From assembly GCF_030817655.1 (NCBI RefSeq), contig NZ_JAUSZM010000003.1:6014001-6078000 (forward strand): a DNA stretch of 64,000 nt. The letters run 5' to 3'. Of the stretch, positions 1 to 7,975 are shown piece after piece (position 1 is the stretch's first letter; each line of letters begins with the position of its first letter). This DNA is from Streptomyces sp. V4I2 (GTDB taxonomy: Bacteria > Actinomycetota > Actinomycetes > Streptomycetales > Streptomycetaceae). A program made the position numbers and the translations under genes. The notes beneath the pieces were generated by a model. That model worked only from the letters and a program-made list of their open reading frames with translations, made no database searches and was not told where the DNA came from.

Positions 1-1544
1 TCGAGTTCCGCGTCCTCATGGTCGGGGAGCTCTGTCTCGACGGCCTCCAGCAGCTCGGTGCCGATGTCGTCGAGGCCGACCAGCAGACCAAGCGCGGCGC
101 CCCCGGCTGCGACCGCGAGCCAGGGCGCGCCCTGGAGCAGGGGGTAGAGATGGCCGTGGCGCAGATGGGGCCAGCGGTCGGCGGCACTGGCCAGGAAAGT
201 CATCGCACGGGGTGTCCAGGCGGCCGTGTGCCGGTCGCTGCCGTGCGGAAGCAGTGCCTGGAGCGTGGGCGCCGCCCAGTCCTGCGCGGGGTAGTCGGCC
301 CGGTGCCCGGGCAGGGTGAGGGCGAGGAAGTCCTCGGCGAGCCGGTCGGGGGCGAGCGGTTCCAGGACCGTCGGGTGCACGGGGTCGGCCGCCGGATAGC
401 AGACCGCGTGGTCGGCGAGAATCTGCTCCGCGGGAAGCGGCACCCTCAGCGACTCCAACACGGTTGCCCCCGTGGGATGTTCGACCGCTCCGGTGAGGAC
501 GGCCGTGAACACGGCCCGATTCATGACCTCGGGCGGGGTCGTGTGCGCACGGGCGGATGCGCCGGGTTCACGGCCCGCGCCCTGGCTGTGCAGCCGGGCC
601 CAGTGCAGCTGCTCCCGGTCGAGGAGGTACGTCGTCAGGCCGGCCGCGTCCGACGGGGGGCGCCGCCCGGTCCGGTGCGCGTCCACCGCCACGAGCGCGG
701 CCATGTGCACGGTGAGCGTCAGCCCGAAGTCGGGCTCGGCCAATGACACCGGAGGCCGTAACTGCGCGACGTCCGACACGCCGTGGCGGGCGGCGAAGCC
801 GTCCCGGGCCGCCCGGAACATCTCGCCCCGTTGGCCCGGCCCCCCGTCTTCATCGCTGCCCTCACCGCTTTCGTCGCTTTCGTCGGACAGCGGTTCCAGC
901 GTCTGGCTGGAGGTGGCGGTCTGTAGATCGGCGAGCGCGGCGCGTACCGCCGGCCACATGTCCGCACTGCGGGCCAGCATCAGCACCCTTGTGGGGAGCT
1001 CGGGACGGTGCAGCAGCGCGTTGCTGAACAGCCAGGTCAGATGGGGCAGGGGCCAGTGGTCGGCGTAGTCGACGATCAGGAGCAGTCCGTCCGCGCCGTC
1101 GATCCGCAGGTCCTGGCTGCCGGGCGGTGGCAGGACGCTGCCGGGGCCGTGGACGGCGTGGACGACCTTCCAACCCCGGGCGATCGACTCCTCGGCGAAC
1201 CGGGCGGCGAGACGGGTCTTGCCCTGCCCGCCCGGGGCCCGGAGCCAGCGCGCGGCCAGCCGCCTGTCCGACACGCGCCAGCGGTGCAGCTCGGCGAGGT
1301 CCTGCTCGCGCCCGGTGAAGGGGACGATCTCATGGCGGGCGCTGAGCATCCTGCTGGGCAGCTCAAGCAGCCACTCGGCGGATGACTCCGGACGACCGCG
1401 CCAGTTCTCGAGCACGTACACGGGCAGTCCGTCGCCGAAGACATGGATGTCGGCGCCGATCACTCCGTACGCGAACCCGCCCTCCGCGCGAACCAGTTGA
1501 TGCGAGGACACAGCCGAGCCCTCCGCCGGGTCCGGACCGCTCAC
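1..1544 (-). CDS. STAND-type P-loop NTPase, 3' end outside window
   Basis: This frame stays open for 514 codons and runs off the left edge, so the C-terminus is missing. It begins at a GTG that overlaps the TGA of the gene upstream (GTGA), which implies translational coupling. A Walker A motif (GGQGKT, residues about 105-110) is followed by a Walker B-like stretch (LLLIVDYAD, about 154-162), as in STAND/NB-ARC-like signalling ATPases. The segment just before the P-loop (VPFTGREQDLAEL) is the usual entry into such a domain. An in-frame TTA codon lies at 761-759; in Streptomyces this makes translation dependent on the bldA tRNA. The partner is the small protein encoded just upstream, and a propeller protein is divergent. 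The trigger and output are unknown. Several long ORFs on the opposite strand here are shadows. Confidence 0.8.
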   Translation of the reverse strand, partial: MSGPDPAEGSAVSSHQLVRAEGGFAYGVIGADIHVFGDGLPVYVLENWRGRPESSAEWLLELPSRMLSARHEIVPFTGREQDLAELHRWRVSDRRLAARWLRAPGGQGKTRLAARFAEESIARGWKVVHAVHGPGSVLPPPGSQDLRIDGADGLLLIVDYADHWPLPHLTWLFSNALLHRPELPTRVLMLARSADMWPAVRAALADLQTATSSQTLEPLSDESDESGEGSDEDGGPGQRGEMFRAARDGFAARHGVSDVAQLRPPVSLAEPDFGLTLTVHMAALVAVDAHRTGRRPPSDAAGLTTYLLDREQLHWARLHSQGAGREPGASARAHTTPPEVMNRAVFTAVLTGAVEHPTGATVLESLRVPLPAEQILADHAVCYPAADPVHPTVLEPLAPDRLAEDFLALTLPGHRADYPAQDWAAPTLQALLPHGSDRHTAAWTPRAMTFLASAADRWPHLRHGHLYPLLQGAPWLAVAAGGAALGLLVGLDDIGTELLEAVETELPDHEDAEL

Positions 1545-1981
1545 GCGGAACCGTCGCCCGCCGTCGGCGCCTTGTGTACGTGGACACTGCTGCCGGGGCC
1601 CTGCGCGCCGAAGGCCGAGCCGCCCGAATGCGCGGTGATGTGCTGCGCCCAGTTGTGTTCCGTGCGCGGCAGTTCGGCCGCCACCTGATCCACCAGGGCA
1701 CGGAGTTCGTCAGCGGCTTCCGGGTGCTCCCGCAGCAGCGCCGCGAGCCGCCGCGCCCACGGCCTGACCAGGTCCTCGCGTACGCCGTCGGTGTCCTCGT
1801 CCCGCACCACCAGGGCCGCGTCGCCGTCCAACTGCGCCTCGATCGTGCCGGACCCGTCCTCGTTGCTCCGCCGGAACAGCTCCGTGACGCCGCCCCGCGC
1901 GGCCTCCCAGGCGGTGGTGGCCATCGCCGCGACGATGGTGGTTGCCCCTGTCATGGCCAGAACCGTCGTCGGATCCGTCAT
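1541..1981 (-). CDS. Small protein partner of STAND NTPase, possible membrane anchor
   Basis: The 146-residue protein has a hydrophobic, alanine-rich N-terminus (about residues 7-26) that could be one membrane segment. A charged helical middle follows, then a Gly/Ser/His tail (AHSGGSAFGAQGPG). A similar Gly- and Ala-rich tail after a 'QH' motif is common in small Streptomyces proteins encoded next to NB-ARC or CHAT genes; that comparison is from memory. The gene overlaps the STAND gene by 4 nt, so the two should be made together. No enzymatic motif is visible. The 119-nt gap to the divergent propeller gene must hold both promoters. Confidence 0.7.
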   Translation of the reverse strand: MTDPTTVLAMTGATTIVAAMATTAWEAARGGVTELFRRSNEDGSGTIEAQLDGDAALVVRDEDTDGVREDLVRPWARRLAALLREHPEAADELRALVDQVAAELPRTEHNWAQHITAHSGGSAFGAQGPGSSVHVHKAPTAGDGSA

Positions 1982-2100
1982 GAAGTCCCCTGCTCACTCA
2001 GCCGAGTTGGCATTGTCGGTAGTCGTCGATATCAGAGTAGCGCCGGGGCAGAATGGATGAATTGTCAGTTGTGATGCCGGACTCGTAGGACGGGGCAGTA

Positions 2101-3471
2101 ATGGTGGAGCGCATCGCGTGGGCCGACTCCGACCGCATCGGCCGCCAGGCCCACCGCTATCTCCAGGGCGGGTACCGGGACGCGTTGAGACGCCTGATCC
2201 TCGCTGTGCCGCTGCGGGACGGGGTCCGGCTGGCCGGGTGGCTGGCCCGGGCGGATCCGATCGGACAGAAGAACGACCGGCTCCTTTACCGCCTCGCCGC
2301 AACCGACGAGGAACTCGTCTCCCGGGTGGCTGCCACCGCCGAACGCGACTCGCGCACGAGCCATGACCGCATCGCGACCTCCGCGCAGTGGCTGTCCTTC
2401 GGCTTCGGTGACCCGGTCCTCACACTGAACACGTACGAAGACCCGGGACTCACCCGGATATCGATGCTGCGGGACGGGTCCTGGAGCGACATCCACCTCA
2501 GCGAGCTGCACCACTACGCGGTCACGTGCGTCGATGCGGACAATGTCGTCGTGGTCCGCGACGAACCCGATCACGGGCGTGCACTGGTCCACTACGCCGG
2601 GGGCAGGGAACGCCCGGTCGTGCAGGGCTCCGCCGTGACGGGGATGCAACCGGCGGCCACCGCAGCCGGGTTCGTCGCGGGCAGCGCACTGCAGCCGGCC
2701 GCGATGGCGGCCGGACCGGATCTCCCGCCGGGCATCGTGGACCTCGCGCCCTTCGGGCTTCTCGACGCCTGCCGCCTCGCCGTGGACCCGAGCGGAGAGA
2801 GGGTCGCCTTCGGTAGCCACGAGCAGATCGCGGTCACCGATGCCCGGCTGCAGCGCCTGGTGGCCCGGTCCGTCGTGCCTGTACCGCACGGCCCGGTGCG
2901 TGGCCTCGCCTTCACCACCACTGACGAGATCGTGGTGAGTGGCGCACAGGGCGGGCTGAGCCGCTGGCGTATCTCGCCCCACGAGGCGCTGGCCCTGGAG
3001 ACCGTCGGCGAGGCCCCGCGCCTCAGCGACCTCTTCTCCGTCCCGGCCTGGGGCGTGGTCGGCGGTCGCTTCGGCGGGGAGGGAGAACACCGCTTCTTCG
3101 ACCCGGTGTCCCTGGCGCCGGTTGATCCGCCCCGGCCGTTTCTGGACGCACGGTACGACCCGCGCCTGGTCCACGCAGTTGCCGCCTCCGCCGACGGCCG
3201 CCTCGCCGCCGTGGGCGGATACCTGACCCCGGAGAGGACCTACAGCTTGGTCGTCCACGACTTCCACCATCCACTGGCCCGGGTGCTGCGCCCAGTGGCC
3301 TCGCTCGGCGAAAGTGACCTCGCGGAGATCTCCCGGGCGGCAGAGGACACCGCCTGGCGCACGGCCGAGGAACGGCAAGTGCTGGCACTGCTGCGGGACG
3401 TGACGGAGGACCGGCTGCGAGGTAGGGGCCCGGGCCTGGAGGGCGAGCTCACGGGCGCACCCCCGCGCTGA
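2101..3471 (+). CDS. Beta-propeller (WD40-like) protein of unknown function
   Basis: The 456-residue protein has a helical N-terminus (about 1-90), then repeated beta-strand blocks such as CRLAVDPSGERVAFGSHEQIAV and VRGLAFTTTDEIVVSGAQGG. These are degenerate WD40/YVTN-type blades. No signal peptide or membrane segment is seen, so it is probably cytoplasmic. It is divergent from the STAND pair, and propellers commonly act as sensor or scaffold partners of STAND ATPases, so a shared system is plausible but only inferred. The ATG start is close to the divergent promoter region. The long minus-strand ORF over the same span is a shadow. Confidence 0.75.
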   Translation: MVERIAWADSDRIGRQAHRYLQGGYRDALRRLILAVPLRDGVRLAGWLARADPIGQKNDRLLYRLAATDEELVSRVAATAERDSRTSHDRIATSAQWLSFGFGDPVLTLNTYEDPGLTRISMLRDGSWSDIHLSELHHYAVTCVDADNVVVVRDEPDHGRALVHYAGGRERPVVQGSAVTGMQPAATAAGFVAGSALQPAAMAAGPDLPPGIVDLAPFGLLDACRLAVDPSGERVAFGSHEQIAVTDARLQRLVARSVVPVPHGPVRGLAFTTTDEIVVSGAQGGLSRWRISPHEALALETVGEAPRLSDLFSVPAWGVVGGRFGGEGEHRFFDPVSLAPVDPPRPFLDARYDPRLVHAVAASADGRLAAVGGYLTPERTYSLVVHDFHHPLARVLRPVASLGESDLAEISRAAEDTAWRTAEERQVLALLRDVTEDRLRGRGPGLEGELTGAPPR

Positions 3472-3937
3472 ACCTGCTCAGGTCCGCGGCACCGGCAGGC
3501 ACGCCGGCGCCCAGCGGCCGGTGGCTGGTGGCACGGGACATGGAGGACGGCGACCGCATGGAGGCCGCCCGCGCCCGCCGCGACGTCAAAGCGAGCATCT
3601 GCCACGACCTGACCCACACCCTGGACGTGTCACTGCCCCACAAAGCCGGCCACTCAGGCCGGAGGCACCTGGAGCCGACATGCCACCGGAATCGCACAAG
3701 GTCACCAAGCGGCCCACGAAGGCCGAGAACTTGGCGACAGTTGAATACGCGAGCTCACCAGTATTCCGGCCTCCTATCAGGTGAGGATGCCGATGCCAGC
3801 AGGCTGCGCGGTAGCAGAGGATGCCAAAGCTGCTTTTGTAGAAGTCGAACAATCGCCCTCACGTATCCATCTGACCTCGTCAGGCGCTACACCTGCTGCC
3901 CCACGGTGGCCTTACGGACCTCCCCTGGCGGCCCCAC
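3472..3937. other. Non-coding stretch with a possible decayed coding remnant
   Basis: About 470 nt lie between the propeller gene and the first att-like repeat. One plus-strand frame around 3510-3650 reads like protein (WLVARDMEDGDRMEAARA) and then runs into low-quality sequence without a clear start, so it may be a decayed gene end. Nothing else in the stretch has coding character. Its irregular composition fits the edge of an integrated element. Confidence 0.35.
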
Positions 3938-4120
3938 CGGTGGACGGCCGGTGGACAGACGCCTTTGGAGCGTGCATCACGGGGTAGCACGGATTAACCA
4001 GTCGCATGTGCTCTGATCAGGAAAAACGTCACTGGATGGCATGGTCTGGCACTCCGCAACACGAACGCTCGTGGTCTCGTAATGCGTAGGTCTCGGGTTC
4101 GAATCCCGAAGGCGGTTCCA
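3938..4120 (+). repeat. att-like direct repeat 1, with tRNA-Thr(CGT) 3' half
   Basis: The last 45 nt (from about 4076) match the 3' half of a Streptomyces tRNA-Thr(CGT): anticodon loop CTCGTAA, TGCGT stem strand, T-arm GGTTCGAATCC, acceptor strand AAGGCGG, then TTCCA. The 5' half (acceptor 5' strand, D-arm) is absent, so this is not a functional tRNA. The preceding ~135 nt align without gaps to the copy at 26853-27035 (both 183 nt) and partly to 59488-59657. Identity starting at the anticodon loop is typical of tyrosine-recombinase integration into tRNA genes. Interpreted as an attachment-site scar. Confidence 0.8.
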
Positions 4121-4127
4121 TGGTGAA

Positions 4128-4153
4128 CCCCAGGTCAGGCCTTTGACCTGGGG
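4128..4153 (+). terminator. Hairpin terminator after att-like site 1
   Basis: A perfect 10-bp stem, CCCCAGGTCA / TGACCTGGGG with a 6-nt loop, is followed by CTTCTTT. It lies 8 nt after the tRNA 3' fragment and is nearly identical to the hairpin at 27043-27068. It fits a tRNA-style terminator carried at the left end of each element. Confidence 0.75.
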
Positions 4154-4168
4154 CTTCTTTGCTTCATT

Positions 4169-4226
4169 GACCTTGGAATCCGGACTGATCGGACACTCGT
4201 GGTCTACGCATCACAATGCGTAGGTC
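4169..4226 (+). repeat. 58-bp repeat with a second partial tRNA core
   Basis: It starts GACCTTGGAAT and ends ATGCGTAGGTC, with exactly the same length as 27084-27141 and clear similarity between the two. The ending repeats 11 nt of the tRNA anticodon-stem region in the att-like core. It may be a vestigial recombination site or the integrase-arm region of the element's left end. A further degenerate copy of the GTGGACAGCCGGTGGACA arm lies at about 4323-4341 without a tRNA core. Confidence 0.5.
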
Positions 4227-4530
4227 GCGATTCCATGAGCTGTCGCCGACGATCAAGACAAGGCTTTGACCTGCGGTTTTTGTGCATTGCACCCTCGGAA
4301 TGGTCTTGTTGGCATCGGCTCCGGTGGACAGCCGGTGGACAAGCGTGCTTGATGCTCCGTCAGGAGTGCATCACTGCCCCCGCACTACGCCGGGAGCTTC
4401 AGTGGCCAGGGGAGGAGAACGGGAGTCGTCCTGGTTGTGGCTTTGCGACAGACCTAGACATTGGTGCGGGCTGGATTGTTCGGAGTGTCGTCAGTCGGGA
4501 CCGTCGCAGCCGCGATCGTGGTCGGCAGGT

Positions 4531-4860
4531 CTACCTGGACCCGTCCAGCAGAAGACTGATCGCGGCCAGGGCATCGGGAGTCGTGCGGTCGGCCACATCG
4601 TCCGCAGCCCCGCCGCCCGTCCACCCGCGAGGTCGTGCTCGGGACTGTCGCCGATCATCCTCCGCCGGCAGCCAGATCCGTCCCGCACCGTTCGGCGGCC
4701 AATTCGAAGATCCGGACGTTGGGCTTGCGGATGCCGACCTCACCGGAGACGCAGCAGGCGTCCACCCTCTCGCCCACACCCGACCGCTCGATATTCGCCA
4801 GCTGGTTGTCGGCCATTCCGTTGCTGACGATGCCCACCCGCCAGCCCGAACGCTCGGAGC
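4531..4860 (-). pseudogene. HAD-superfamily hydrolase fragment, frameshifted
   Basis: Pieces of one HAD-like protein appear in order but in different frames: VGIVSNG (motif II), GIRKPNVRIFELA (motif III lysine), MIGDSPEHDLAGG (motif IV), then TTPDALAAISLLLDGSR and a stop at 4531-4533. At least two frame changes separate them. The N-terminal motif with the catalytic Asp is not visible. Reads as a decayed gene between the att-like site and the biosynthetic cluster. Confidence 0.65.
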
Positions 4861-5103
4861 TGCGAGAAACCCTGGACGCGGCCCGAGGTCGAGGAGGCGG
4901 GGCTGCGGGCCCTGTGGGCACGTTTCACGGGTACTGCATGGCAGTCCTGCTCGTCGTGGTACCGCACGCCCAACGGCCGCGCTGTCGCCACTGGCCCGGC
5001 TGCATGGGCGAGTACGCGGCCCGCACCCGCCGGCTGGAGCCAGCCGAGTTCGTGTTCGTCCCGTCCCGTCCCGTCCCGGGGACTCTGAACTCCCGTCGGC
5101 GTC

Positions 5104-5760
5104 TCAGGTGTTGTCGGCCGACTCGTACCAGTGACGGGGCAGGATTGCGTCGATCGTCTCCTGGACGCGGTCGATAATATCAACGCGATCGTTCAGTGCC
5201 CAGGAGATGTGCTGAGCGCCGAAGAAGGCCGCCACGAGCACCCGGGCCAGCTTTTCCGGGTCGGCATCCTCGGGGAGCTGGCCCACCTCCTTCGCCTCCG
5301 CCAGCAGGTCCTGGCAGTGAGTGATGAAGTCGACGAACGGGCGGGTGGGCAGTCCGCTGGTGATCTGGTGGCGGTCCAGATGCAGCCGTACCGCGGCCTG
5401 GAACAGGGTGTCGTCGCGAAGGGCGACGGCCACCCGGTTCAGCAGCTTCACCGTGGCCTGCAGGGGAGGCGCCTTCAGGCGCCTGACGCCGGCGGACAAG
5501 GCGCCCAGGCGGGCGAAGTACTCCTCCGAGACCGCGATCGCGATGGCCTCCTTGTTCGCGTAGTGGAAGTACACGGCCCCCTTGGTCACCCCGGCCTGTT
5601 CGGCGATGTCGAGCAAGGTCACGTCGGCGAAGCCGCTGCGCGCGAAGACCACGGCCGCCGCCTCGAGGATCTGGACGCGGGTACGGATCGACCGCTGTTG
5701 CTTGGGTTCCTGACGGACGGGGCGCTTCTCGCCGACAGGTGTGGGTTCAAGGGCATGCAC
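5104..5760 (-). CDS. TetR-family regulator, gamma-butyrolactone-receptor-like
   Basis: The protein has about 218 residues from a GTG preceded by GGGAG. The frame stays open further upstream to an ATG at 5865, but the ArpA/ScbR-type length supports the GTG. The N-terminal helix-turn-helix (RTRVQILEAAAVVFARSGF...DIAEQAGVTKGAVYFHYANKEAIA) is close to ArpA/ScbR-type autoregulator receptors, and the C-terminus is the usual ligand-binding helical domain. Such proteins repress antibiotic genes until a butyrolactone- or furan-type signal binds. It is divergent from the StrR-like activator, and the gap holds two inverted repeats that are likely operators. The AfsA-like and HAD phosphatase genes downstream could make either the signal or the end product. 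Confidence 0.88.
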   Translation of the reverse strand: MHALEPTPVGEKRPVRQEPKQQRSIRTRVQILEAAAVVFARSGFADVTLLDIAEQAGVTKGAVYFHYANKEAIAIAVSEEYFARLGALSAGVRRLKAPPLQATVKLLNRVAVALRDDTLFQAAVRLHLDRHQITSGLPTRPFVDFITHCQDLLAEAKEVGQLPEDADPEKLARVLVAAFFGAQHISWALNDRVDIIDRVQETIDAILPRHWYESADNT

Positions 5761-5817
5761 GTGGCGGCTCCCGCATGAGGTCAACAGTGACGACTCGTTT
5801 GACCACCAACGTACCAC

Positions 5818-5834
5818 CGCGAATGTATTTCGCG
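5818..5834. promoter_or_regulatory. Inverted repeat upstream of the TetR gene
   Basis: Arms CGCGAA and TTCGCG are separated by 5 nt. The repeat lies about 60 nt upstream of the proposed TetR start and shares the TTCGCG/CGCGAA half-sites with the palindrome at 5898-5911. It is a candidate autoregulatory operator, inferred only from symmetry and position. Confidence 0.5.
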
Positions 5835-5897
5835 CCCTCACAGTCTGCTGCAGGGCTGTGGGCACTGGTCAAGTAAGGCCAAAAAGGGTCTAAAAAA

Positions 5898-5911
5898 ACG
5901 TTCGCGAACGT
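5898..5911. promoter_or_regulatory. Perfect palindrome between divergent regulators
   Basis: ACGTTCGCGAACGT is a perfect 14-bp palindrome in an otherwise A-rich stretch, about 50 nt upstream of the StrR-like start. TetR-family receptors bind palindromes of this size. It is the best candidate operator through which the TetR controls the StrR-like activator. Confidence 0.6.
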
Positions 5912-5959
5912 ACGTAAAAGTCTATGGTGGAGTCACAAGATCAGCTGGAGATACGGAGC

Positions 5960-6985
5960 ATGATGAGTACCCAGAACGTCTTGGTGGTGCCTCAACTGTC
6001 CGCTGGGGTGGGCGAGTCGGCGTGGGCCGAAGTGCAGCAGCCGGGACTCTCGGCGGTCGCCACGGTTCCCATCGACTCCCTCCTGTCCGCGGACTCACCG
6101 CGCACCGAGGGCGAGGATCAGGCGCACGCACGTCTACTGGCCGATTCGGGAGCGGCGCTCCCCCCGATCATCGTCCACCGGCCGACCATGCGGGTCGTGG
6201 ACGGTATGCACCGCCTCGCGGCGGCCCGCCTGCGGGGCGAGCCGGAAGTGAAGGTGCGGTTCTTCGACGGTGACGAGCGCGACGCGTTCGTGCTCGCCGT
6301 ACGGGAGAACACCACGCACGGGCTGCCGCTGAGCGCACGCGATCGTGCCGCGGCCGCCGCCCGTATCCTGCGGACCCATCCGTACTGGTCCGACCCCGCC
6401 GTCGCGCTGGCGGCCGGCCTGTCCGCCCGCACGATCGGCGAGATCCGGCGGTCCCTGGACGCGGGTGAACCGCCCGCCGCCAGGCTGGGGCGCGACGGCC
6501 GGGTGCGGCCGTTGAACGGCGCCGAGGGACGGATCCGCGCGAGCCGGCTGATCGAGGAGATGCCGGGCGCCTCGCTACGGGCAATCGCCCAGCGGGCCGG
6601 GGTGTCCCCGGGTACGGTCCGCGACGTACGCGACCGGATGGCGCGGGGCGAGGACCCGCTCCCGAAGTCGCTGCGGGCCCCGGACGCGCCGCGGGGCGCT
6701 CACCCGGTACGGCGGCTGCCCGAGGCACGCGACCCCGTCGACGAGCAGGGGCTGCTGAGGTCCCTCATGAAGGACCCGTCCCTCAGGCTGACCGAGCGGG
6801 GACGCTTCCTGCTGCGGTTGCTCGGCGTACAGGTGCTGCCCGACAGCCGGTGGGCCGAGCTGCGCGAGGCCGTGCCGGAGCACGGGGCGAAGGTGATCAG
6901 CCAGCTCGCCCGCAAGTGCGCCATCGCCTGGACCGAGTTCGCCGACGATCTGGAACGGGTGGCCGCCGAGTCCGGTGGCGAGTGA
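5960..6985 (+). CDS. StrR-like pathway-specific activator with ParB-like domain
   Basis: The protein has about 341 residues. ATG codons at 5960 and 5963 follow GGAG at 5947-5950; an ATG at 5924 in the same frame lacks a good ribosome site. The N-terminal part (VPIDSLLSADSPR..., VVDGMHRLAAARLRGEPEVKV) is a ParB/sulfiredoxin-like fold. It is followed by helix-turn-helix segments (ALAAGLSARTIGEIRR and SLRAIAQRAGVSPGTVRDV). This is the architecture of StrR/NovG-type activators. It faces the TetR gene across the palindrome, suggesting a receptor-controls-activator cascade for the operon starting at 7126. Confidence 0.82.
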   Translation: MMSTQNVLVVPQLSAGVGESAWAEVQQPGLSAVATVPIDSLLSADSPRTEGEDQAHARLLADSGAALPPIIVHRPTMRVVDGMHRLAAARLRGEPEVKVRFFDGDERDAFVLAVRENTTHGLPLSARDRAAAAARILRTHPYWSDPAVALAAGLSARTIGEIRRSLDAGEPPAARLGRDGRVRPLNGAEGRIRASRLIEEMPGASLRAIAQRAGVSPGTVRDVRDRMARGEDPLPKSLRAPDAPRGAHPVRRLPEARDPVDEQGLLRSLMKDPSLRLTERGRFLLRLLGVQVLPDSRWAELREAVPEHGAKVISQLARKCAIAWTEFADDLERVAAESGGE

Positions 6986-7125
6986 GAGACGTCCGTACGG
7001 CGGCGGGGGCTGTACGGCTGTGTGCGACTACGGGGAGCTGTGCAACCACGGGGAGTTCCGTGGTTGGACGGCGCCGGAGGCCCTGAGCGGGGCCGTCCGG
7101 CGGACACGGCGGAGGTGTCGGTGTC

Positions 7126-7860
7126 GTGGGGGAATTCATCCTCTTCGGGTTCCATCATGCGGGGGGCAGCATCGCTGCGTTCTCCGGCTGGCAGCGCGCG
7201 CTCGGGCCACAGGTCGAGGTGGTGCCGGTCGCGCTGCCGGGGCGGGGGCGGGACGGCCGCAGCCCGCGCTACCGCGATCTGGACACGCTGGTCGAGGCGC
7301 TCGCCCAGGACCTGGGGTCCGGCCTGTCGGGGCGGCACGTGCTGTACGGCCACAGCATGGGGGCGCTGGTCGCCTACCGGCTGACCCGGCTGCTGGCCCG
7401 GCGGGCGCAGCGGCTGCCCGAGAAACTGATCGTCGGGGCCTTCGGTGCACCCCATCTGCGGCAGTCGACCGGTGCCACCGAGGACATGACCGACTCGGAG
7501 CTGCTGCGCTGGCTGGTCGACACCTCCGACATCCACGCGGACCTGCTCGGCGGCACCGAACGGCTGGCCGTGATGCTCGCCCGGCTGCGGGAGGACCTGC
7601 GGATCATCCGGCCCCGGCGCCCGGCGCAGGACATCGAGGCGCCGCTGCCCTGCCCGATCCACGTCTTCACCGGCACCCGCGACCCCCTGGTGGACCGGGC
7701 GGCCGCGGCGGGGTGGAGTCGGCACACCAGCGCCGGCTGCACCGTCCATGCGATCCCGGGCGGACATTTCTTTCCCCGTGAGTCGAAACGGGATTTCTTC
7801 GGCGAACTGCGCTCAGTGCTGCACGGCGAGTCGGCACTGACACCGAACGTGTACGGATGA
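7126..7860 (+). CDS. Type II thioesterase (alpha/beta hydrolase)
   Basis: The 244-residue protein starts at GTG. The FGFHHAGGS oxyanion region (about residues 7-15), nucleophile motif GHSMG (Ser77), GTRDPLV (acid) and a C-terminal GGHFF histidine make a complete type II thioesterase triad. Such enzymes clear stalled acyl groups from carrier proteins; the likely client is the single ACP at 15977. It is the first gene of the plus-strand run. Methylenomycin clusters also carry a thioesterase (MmyT), known from the literature rather than tested here. Confidence 0.88.
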   Translation: MGEFILFGFHHAGGSIAAFSGWQRALGPQVEVVPVALPGRGRDGRSPRYRDLDTLVEALAQDLGSGLSGRHVLYGHSMGALVAYRLTRLLARRAQRLPEKLIVGAFGAPHLRQSTGATEDMTDSELLRWLVDTSDIHADLLGGTERLAVMLARLREDLRIIRPRRPAQDIEAPLPCPIHVFTGTRDPLVDRAAAAGWSRHTSAGCTVHAIPGGHFFPRESKRDFFGELRSVLHGESALTPNVYG

Positions 7861-7975
7861 GCCGTGCACAAACTGGTGTTCGCGGTGAAGTAGCAGTGAT
7901 ACTCGTCGAGCGCGACTGATTCGGCGTCCGGGGCGAATTCGAGTTGAGAAATCCATGCAGTGACGGGGGAGAGTC

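Noticed and set aside
4076..4120. Possible complete tRNA-Thr gene here and at 26991 and 59614
   Set aside because: Only the anticodon loop, 3' stem strand, T-arm and acceptor 3' strand are present. The 5' acceptor strand and D-arm are missing at all three sites, so none can fold as a tRNA.
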